From positions 1 to 11,890 of the forward strand of contig JAEXPB010000494.1 in NCBI GenBank assembly GCA_023438965.1: a DNA stretch of 11,890 nt. The letters are read 5' to 3'. Below the pieces are notes generated by a model. The model saw only the letters and a list, made by a program, of their open reading frames with translations, was not told the origin of the DNA and did no database searches. The translations under genes and the position numbers were made by a program. The DNA is from Bacillota bacterium. GTDB lineage: Bacteria > Bacillota > Clostridia > Saccharofermentanales > UBA5734. Shown here piece by piece: positions 7,186 to 11,890 of this stretch. How positions within the stretch are numbered: position 1 is the stretch's first letter; every line of letters begins with the position of its first letter.

Positions 7186-7199
7186 GCAGCAAGTGTCAA
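7172..7199 (-). promoter_or_regulatory. Strong sigma-70-like promoter of the kinase operon
   Basis: TTGACA (7199-7194), a perfect -35 box, is 16 bases from TACAAT (7177-7172), five of six to the -10 consensus. Transcription would begin near 7165, leaving a very short leader of about 16 bases that holds the ribosome binding site. It is the best promoter in the window. The 100-base gap 7150-7249 holds this promoter, its dyad and no visible terminator, so read-through from the upstream FAD genes on the same strand is possible. Confidence 0.65.
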
Positions 7200-7249
7200 T
7201 TGAATTATAGTTCATTTATGAGACTGACAGGCGGAGCTGCCGGCTTCTC

Positions 7250-8608
7250 TCAGGTCAAACCCGGATAGACAGCGGCCAACCTGGCCCGTACTTCCGGCCA
7301 GTCCACCTGGTGCGGCAACCGGTCGGTCCGGGCAGCGAGAGCGGCCGTGGCGCCGGCCGCCTGGCCTAACGTGGCCGCGATGCCGGTAACCCGGTAGCTG
7401 GCATGGGCGATGAAGTCGCCGCTGATGCATCGGCCGGCCATCAACAGTCCATCCACATCCTTGGCCAGCAGGGCGCGCAGGGGTATTTCATAGGGCCGGA
7501 AAGAGATTGTGCCGTGGCTGAGCCCTCCTTCGGCATCATTTTGCGCTTTGCTCAGCGAATGGATATCAACGCCGAAATTGACCCGGACGACGCCATCCGC
7601 ATGCCGGGTGCCATCAATCAGATCCTGCCGGGTGACGCAATAGCGGCCATGGATGCGGCGGCCTTCCCGGACGCCGATGTGATCGGCGGTCGCGGCCAGG
7701 GTGATGCCGGCCCAGGGTCCGCCGAGTGTGCGCAAGGCGCGGATAACCCGGTTGACTTCCGCCCGGCCGCGCACGGTCGCAGCGGTAATCTGCCGGGCGT
7801 CAATGGCGGATACGTCATATTCGTGGTTGACCATCAGGGCCAGCAGATTGCCGCGCACCCGGAAGATCGTCGAATTGCCATATGAAGGCTCGATGCCGGC
7901 GCGTTTCAATTCCTGCCTGAAATTCTGCCAGTGATGCCGGCGCACCCAGTCGGCGGAGGATTCATGGGTCAGGCTGGCCACGGCCTGCGGTCCGTCGGCG
8001 TCTTCCTCTTCATAAAAGGAGATGAAAGGTTTGAGCTGCGTCGCGTCCTGAACAGTAATAAGCGCCATGAACGTCATCGGCTGGGTTTGGCCGCTGCCTT
8101 CCAGGCCATAATCAAAACCGCAGCCGGCCAGAGCGCCGAGGTCGCCGTCCCCGGTGGCGTCGATAAAGGCCTTGGCGGCCCAGGCCTGGCGGCCGGATTT
8201 GGATTCGGTGACCACCTGGCGCAGACGGCCGGCATCGCCGTAGGCCTGGGTCACGCGGGTGTGCAGGAGGAAATCCACGCCGGCAGCCTGGCACATTTCT
8301 TCCAGCAGCAATTTCATTTCTTCGATCTCGTAGGTATAGCGATCGACGCCAAAGCCGCGCCGGGCGCCGCGCCGGACCAGCTCGCGGTTGATCTCGGCTG
8401 TAAATCCCGGCTTGTCCATTTCGAACAGCCAGGCCAGCTGACCGGCGGTCCAGACACCGCCCAGGCAGCCGCCGCACTCCAGCAGCAAGGTTCGCGCGCC
8501 AGAGCGGGCCGCGGTGATGGCGGCAGCCGATCCGGCCGGTCCGGATCCGGCCACAATCACGTCATATTCAGCAACAAGCGGCGTATCCAGTTTTTCTATA
8601 ATGTTCAT
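7250..8608 (-). CDS. FAD-dependent oxidoreductase 2 (FAD_oxidored type)
   Basis: A 452-residue flavoprotein. The Rossmann dinucleotide site is at residues 17-37 (DVIVAGSGPAGSAAAITAA), followed by GGCLGGVWTAG at 47-57, a family motif near the flavin. The second FAD signature is AFIDATGDGDLGALAG at about 147-161, and the C-terminal closing motif is LMAGRCISGDFIAHASYRVTG. These fit the large, poorly characterised FAD-dependent oxidoreductase family (PF12831-like) often found beside sugar or aromatic catabolism genes. The physiological substrate is unknown. No signal peptide is visible, so it is probably cytoplasmic. The ATG at 8608 has GGTGA 6 bases upstream and its own promoter. It is a diverged paralogue of the preceding FAD gene, sharing the TGDGD, AGRCISG and AHASYRVTG blocks. 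It is very GC-rich. Confidence 0.92.
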   Translation of the reverse strand: MNIIEKLDTPLVAEYDVIVAGSGPAGSAAAITAARSGARTLLLECGGCLGGVWTAGQLAWLFEMDKPGFTAEINRELVRRGARRGFGVDRYTYEIEEMKLLLEEMCQAAGVDFLLHTRVTQAYGDAGRLRQVVTESKSGRQAWAAKAFIDATGDGDLGALAGCGFDYGLEGSGQTQPMTFMALITVQDATQLKPFISFYEEEDADGPQAVASLTHESSADWVRRHHWQNFRQELKRAGIEPSYGNSTIFRVRGNLLALMVNHEYDVSAIDARQITAATVRGRAEVNRVIRALRTLGGPWAGITLAATADHIGVREGRRIHGRYCVTRQDLIDGTRHADGVVRVNFGVDIHSLSKAQNDAEGGLSHGTISFRPYEIPLRALLAKDVDGLLMAGRCISGDFIAHASYRVTGIAATLGQAAGATAALAARTDRLPHQVDWPEVRARLAAVYPGLT

Positions 8609-8640
8609 GCCCTATCACCCCGGGAATCCATGATGTGCCG

Positions 8641-8669
8641 AGTATAGCAATCAGCCGCCGGATCGGCAA
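8641..8669 (-). promoter_or_regulatory. Promoter of FAD oxidoreductase 2
   Basis: TTGCCG (8669-8664) and TATACT (8646-8641) are 17 bases apart on the minus strand, four and five of six to consensus. Transcription would start near 8634, giving a short leader before the ATG at 8608. It suggests that FAD oxidoreductase 2 can be expressed apart from the upstream gene. The rest of the 151-base gap 8609-8759 holds the dyad just upstream and no coding sequence. Confidence 0.5.
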
Positions 8670-8678
8670 GATACGAAA

Positions 8679-8709
8679 AATTGTCCTTGCTGGGCCAGAA
8701 ATGACAATT
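8679..8709. repeat. Nested 31-base dyad between the two FAD genes
   Basis: Outer arms AATTGTC (8679-8685) and GACAATT (8703-8709) are perfect. Inner arms CTGG (8690-8693) and CCAG (8695-8698) are also perfect and share the same centre, base 8694. The dyad ends about 10 bases upstream of the -35 box of FAD oxidoreductase 2, a usual place for a dimeric activator. Read on the minus strand it is followed by five T, so it could also act as a weak terminator or attenuator after FAD oxidoreductase 1. Both readings are open. Confidence 0.55.
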
Positions 8710-8759
8710 ATGACCATATATTCGACGGATTTCTTCGGCCATAACCGGCGGCTGGTCAA

Positions 8760-10058
8760 TCAGCGGCCATTCGTCAAGGCGCCGTCGGCAGTCATCCGGC
8801 TGACCACCCGCCGGCCATCCAGCAGGTCCGGTGCGATGCCCATGCCCAGGGCCAGAGCGGCAGCCGTGCCGGCAGCCTGCCCCATGGCCACGCAATCGCC
8901 GGTCACGCGGTAGGAGGCGTGCGCTTCATAGCTGCCGGAGATGCAGCGGCCGGCGACCAGCAGGTTCTTGATTTTCCGCGGCACCAGACAGCGATAGGGG
9001 ATGTGGTAGGGCTGCATCCGATACTGCTTGTGGGTTTCTTCCTGGCTGTTGCCGTCCGGCTGGTGGATGTCGATGCCAAAAGTGCAGACGCAGATGCCGT
9101 CTTCGAAGCGCCGGCCGGCCAGCAAATCCTCAAGGGTTAATTCATACTGCCCGCTGATGCGCCTGGTCTCGCGAATGCCGATCGTCGCGCCGGTCTGCTC
9201 CAGCTGGGCATGCTGGAATTGCGGCAGGTACTGGCGGAAGAAGGTCATCGCGTCGTTGACACGCTCGCGTCCTTCGATCTCCGCCTGGGTCAGGTCGTTC
9301 GGATCGAGGGCACAGCGGCCGCGGACATGGGTCATCTGCATGACGCCGGCATGCTGGCCGGGCAGGCGCAGCAAGCACGGCCGGACGAAGTTGAATTGGT
9401 AATCCTTCAGGCCGGCGCGATCAACGGCGCGCAGCATCAGGTCATACAGCTCATTGTGATTGCCATAAGGGTAATCGTAGCTCTGGACATAATCCAGGTT
9501 GCCGATCTTGAACATCAGGGTCATCGGCTGGCAAAGGCCGTCCCGCTCCCGGCCGAGCTTGAACGGGGCGCCGGCGCGGGCGGCGATGTCGCCGTCGCCG
9601 GTACAGTCGATCACCATCTTGGCCCGGTAGGCCGCGCGGCCGCCCTTGTTCTCCACGATGACGCCGGCGATCCGGTCGCCCTCCATCAGCGGCGCGACAC
9701 ATAAGGTGTGGAACAGCAGGTCGACGCCGGCAGCGATAGTCATCCGGTCCAGCAGCAGCTTCATCGTCTCAAAGTCGAAGGTGTACATGCCGCCGCTCGA
9801 AGAATTCATGCCCAGGGCGTCAATCCGGTCGACCAGTTCCTGGACGATGCCGCCCTTGTTCCGGTAATCGAAAAGCGGATTGACCAGACCGCTGGTCCAC
9901 ATGCCGCCCAGGCAGCCGAAACGTTCGATCAGCCGCGTGCCGGCGCCGCCGCGGGCCGCCGCAAGCGCGGCGCCGAAGCCGGCCGGGCCGCCGCCGGTGA
10001 CGATCACATCATACGATTTGAGCACCGGGACTTGCTGGTTGTCTTGAATGTACTCCAT
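8760..10058 (-). CDS. FAD-dependent oxidoreductase 1 (FAD_oxidored type)
   Basis: A 432-residue flavoprotein of the same family as its downstream neighbour. The Rossmann FAD site is YDVIVTGGGPAGFGAALAAA (residues 16-35), then ERFGCLGGMWTSG (45-57). The second signature is VIDCTGDGDIAARAG (149-163), and the C-terminal block contains VAGRCISGSYEAHASYRVTG. The start is supported by AAAGGA ending 7 bases before the ATG. Only 15 bases separate it from the stop of the membrane AraC regulator upstream, so the two are probably one transcript, and the regulator likely senses the same substrate the enzyme handles. The substrate is unknown. The family includes oxidoreductases acting on varied alcohols, sugars and aromatics, and the sequence gives no basis to choose. 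It is very GC-rich with no signal peptide. Confidence 0.93.
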   Translation of the reverse strand: MEYIQDNQQVPVLKSYDVIVTGGGPAGFGAALAAARGGAGTRLIERFGCLGGMWTSGLVNPLFDYRNKGGIVQELVDRIDALGMNSSSGGMYTFDFETMKLLLDRMTIAAGVDLLFHTLCVAPLMEGDRIAGVIVENKGGRAAYRAKMVIDCTGDGDIAARAGAPFKLGRERDGLCQPMTLMFKIGNLDYVQSYDYPYGNHNELYDLMLRAVDRAGLKDYQFNFVRPCLLRLPGQHAGVMQMTHVRGRCALDPNDLTQAEIEGRERVNDAMTFFRQYLPQFQHAQLEQTGATIGIRETRRISGQYELTLEDLLAGRRFEDGICVCTFGIDIHQPDGNSQEETHKQYRMQPYHIPYRCLVPRKIKNLLVAGRCISGSYEAHASYRVTGDCVAMGQAAGTAAALALGMGIAPDLLDGRRVVSRMTADGALTNGR

Positions 10059-10073
10059 AAAGATATCCTTTCG

Positions 10074-11890
10074 TCAGGCGCGGGATTCCGGCTTGCCATA
10101 AAGCTCGCGATATTTGGCCGGGCTGATCCCGTAAAGCAGTTTGAATTTTTTCTGGAAGCTGGCGATATCAAAGTAACCCACCTTCTGGGTGATCTCCTTG
10201 ACGCTCAGCCGGGTTTCGGTCAGCAGGCGCATGGTCTCCTGCATTCGGATGTCGGTCAGATAATCGATGTACTTCTTGCCGGTCTTCAAACGGAACAGCC
10301 GGCTGAGGTAAGCCTTGGACAGGCCGGCCTGGACGGCCACGCCTTCCAGGCTGAGATTGACGTCCATGTAATTGTCATGAATGAATTTCAGGACCTTCTG
10401 GAAAGCGCCGTCAGCTGAAGGGCCCTTTTCCTGGCAGATCCGGTCGAACAGCCGGGCCATCCGGTTCTTGAAATCCTCGGCGTCGGAGGGGTCGATGTTC
10501 AGAATATCCGGCAGGATTTCCTGGTCCAGGCCAAGCTCCATCACGCTGTGCAGAACCAGATTGAGGATCGCGAAGCGGAAGGACAACCCCTTGCGGGCCG
10601 CATCCTTTTCTTTCTCCAGCTGCTGCATCAGGTAATTGAAGCGGGTGGCGATCCGGGCGCGGTCCAGCGACTTGACCGCATTCTGGAAAGCGACGATTTC
10701 GGTCTTGGACAGGGTGACGATCGGCAGGTCAAAGGCCAGGGCATCGTCAAAGAAAATCAGGGCATCCGCCTGCGGACGGGAAAGGTTGGAGCGCAGGACA
10801 TAAACCGCCTCATAATAGGCCTGGTTGATCTGTTCGAGGTCGTCGTAGACGCGGCTGCAGCAGATCAGGCCGGTTTCCGCGCCTTTGCCGGCGCCCGCTG
10901 CCGCCAGCCGCCGGCAGAATTCACGCCGGTAGATTTTCGAGGGGTCCTGGTTGGGAACGCCCAGCAGCAAGGCCAGCACCTTTTGGCCGGCGATGGTCAC
11001 GACACAGCTCAGTTCGCCGTCCGGCAGCTGCCGGAGCTGCTCGAAGGCCTGTTCAGCCCGCCCGGGATCGGCCGCGCCGGCAGAACTCAGCCCGACCAGC
11101 AGGACACAAAAGTGGCTTTCCTCGAGGCCCATTTCGCTGACTTCCAGCATTTTGGCGGCTACATCCTGGTCGTTGAGGACGCCGGTGAACAGCAGCAGCA
11201 TGGTCTGCTGGGCCAGGACCGACCGGGACGCGCTCATCGTACGGTTCATTTTCTTGTTTTCTTCGATGGTGATCGCCATCATCTGCCGGATGAAGCTGAG
11301 CTCATCTTTGGCTGCGGCAGCTGGCATTTCACTCGGGCGGTCCGCGGTGAAAACCTGGGCCAGCTGCTGGATCGGTTCCGAATTGCGCTTGCTGAAGCGG
11401 TAAGAAATCGCCAGGGCGGCCATCAGCAGCAAGGCCAGGAAGAGGTAGATGCCAATCTGCAATTGGAAAATCTGGCGGTACATCAGCGCGTCGCGCGTCG
11501 CCAGGGCAAAGGTCACGCCAGTCAGGGCCGAAGGCATGGTCAGGGTGGAATAGCCCTGCAGTCCGGCCAGCAGCTGACTGAAAGAAGCCGGCAGCAAGAT
11601 GGCGTATTGGGTGCCGTTGTCGGCACTGGCCGCAGCCGGCGCTGACGTCGTAGCCGACGGGGTCGGGCTGGCCACGCCGGTGAATCCGCTGCCGGCAGGC
11701 GTCGCGGCGGGTGTCACCGCCGCCGTCTGCTCCTGGTAGACGACAGTTTCACCATCGGGCAAGACCAGGCCGACATAGCTGTCATAACCCGCTGACAGGT
11801 CATCGAGCAGCGACCGGGCTGTCGCCAGCTCGATAACGAAGTTGATCGAGGCGAAGTTGTAGCTCTTTTCCAATGCCACCGGATAATGGA
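10074..11890 (-). CDS. Membrane-anchored AraC-family sensor-regulator, 5' end cut by window edge
   Basis: About 604 residues are visible. The frame is still open at the right edge, so the GTG at 11879 is probably internal and the first membrane segment is missing. Numbering from that GTG: the end of an extracytoplasmic sensor domain (1-138) interrupted by an Ala/Thr/Pro/Ser-rich stretch (about 52-88), a membrane segment at about 141-160 (IGIYLFLALLLMAALAIS), a HAMP-like or linker region, a GGDEF-like degenerate domain (about 230-370), and the AraC double HTH (about 495-595: LSLEGVAVQAGLSKAYLSRLF, then LSVKEITQKVGYFDIASFQKKF and GISPAKYRELYG). It has the same architecture as the regulator at the left edge, but is much more GC-rich and not a near copy. 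Its stop lies 15 bases before FAD oxidoreductase 1, which suggests it regulates, and is co-transcribed with, the two FAD genes. The ligand is unknown. Confidence 0.92.
   Translation of the reverse strand, partial: HYPVALEKSYNFASINFVIELATARSLLDDLSAGYDSYVGLVLPDGETVVYQEQTAAVTPAATPAGSGFTGVASPTPSATTSAPAAASADNGTQYAILLPASFSQLLAGLQGYSTLTMPSALTGVTFALATRDALMYRQIFQLQIGIYLFLALLLMAALAISYRFSKRNSEPIQQLAQVFTADRPSEMPAAAAKDELSFIRQMMAITIEENKKMNRTMSASRSVLAQQTMLLLFTGVLNDQDVAAKMLEVSEMGLEESHFCVLLVGLSSAGAADPGRAEQAFEQLRQLPDGELSCVVTIAGQKVLALLLGVPNQDPSKIYRREFCRRLAAAGAGKGAETGLICCSRVYDDLEQINQAYYEAVYVLRSNLSRPQADALIFFDDALAFDLPIVTLSKTEIVAFQNAVKSLDRARIATRFNYLMQQLEKEKDAARKGLSFRFAILNLVLHSVMELGLDQEILPDILNIDPSDAEDFKNRMARLFDRICQEKGPSADGAFQKVLKFIHDNYMDVNLSLEGVAVQAGLSKAYLSRLFRLKTGKKYIDYLTDIRMQETMRLLTETRLSVKEITQKVGYFDIASFQKKFKLLYGISPAKYRELYGKPESRA

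Noticed and set aside
7150..7215. Longer start of the kinase at 7215
   Set aside because: The extra 22 residues are encoded by the promoter itself (TTGACA and TACAAT), and the family-like sequence begins at the methionine at 7149.
7931..8647. Plus-strand open frame of 238 codons over FAD oxidoreductase 2
   Set aside because: Shadow of a GC-rich flavoprotein gene with low-complexity translation and no family resemblance.
7400..10000. Many GCCGGCC-like words in the FAD genes
   Set aside because: They fall in codons for Ala, Gly and Arg in a very GC-rich stretch, show no regular spacing, and need no special explanation.
10548..11645. Long plus-strand open frame of 365 codons
   Set aside because: It lies wholly opposite the right-hand AraC regulator, has no recognisable domain, and its Gln/Gly/Arg-rich composition is the usual mirror of a GC-rich gene.

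Overview
The window reads as a piece of an anaerobic, low-to-moderate-complexity bacterial chromosome, most likely Bacillota (Clostridia-like). The reasons are a glycyl radical enzyme (oxygen-sensitive chemistry), AGGAGG-type ribosome binding sites, sigma-A/70-like promoters, and two membrane-anchored YesN-like AraC regulators of the kind common in Clostridia and Paenibacillus. The lineage is an inference. Base composition is mosaic: by hand count the row 1861-1920 is 16/60 G+C, 6721-6780 is 24/60, and 8461-8520 is 45/60.

Left part (1-2349, minus strand): an AT-rich, membrane-bound AraC-type sensor-regulator that runs off the left edge. Next (2350-5499): a soluble cupin/AraC regulator (minus) is transcribed divergently from a pyruvate-formate-lyase-like glycyl radical enzyme (plus). 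They share a 159-base intergenic region with a plausible promoter on each strand and a short dyad. The layout suggests that the regulator controls the enzyme. The enzyme keeps the active-site Cys-x-Glu and a C-terminal radical glycine, but has variant motifs and no activating enzyme nearby, and its substrate is unknown.

Centre (5504-7199, minus strand): a two-gene operon with a 4-base ATGA overlap. The first gene is a HipA/CtkA-like protein kinase. The second is a 263-residue partner whose C-terminal half resembles the end of a serine recombinase (long helix, linker, HTH) and whose N-terminal half may be a detached HipA N-subdomain. A consensus-like promoter with an inverted repeat over its -10 box precedes the kinase. 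This looks like a toxin-antitoxin or kinase-regulator module set between metabolic genes. It is the most likely undescribed system here.

Right part (7250-11890, minus strand): a GC-rich cluster in the order membrane AraC sensor-regulator (cut by the right edge), FAD oxidoreductase 1, FAD oxidoreductase 2. The first two are 15 bases apart. The two oxidoreductases are diverged paralogues separated by a 151-base gap holding a nested 31-base dyad and a good promoter. No rRNA, tRNA, CRISPR array, insertion sequence or prophage was seen. No gene-free stretch exceeds 300 bases.
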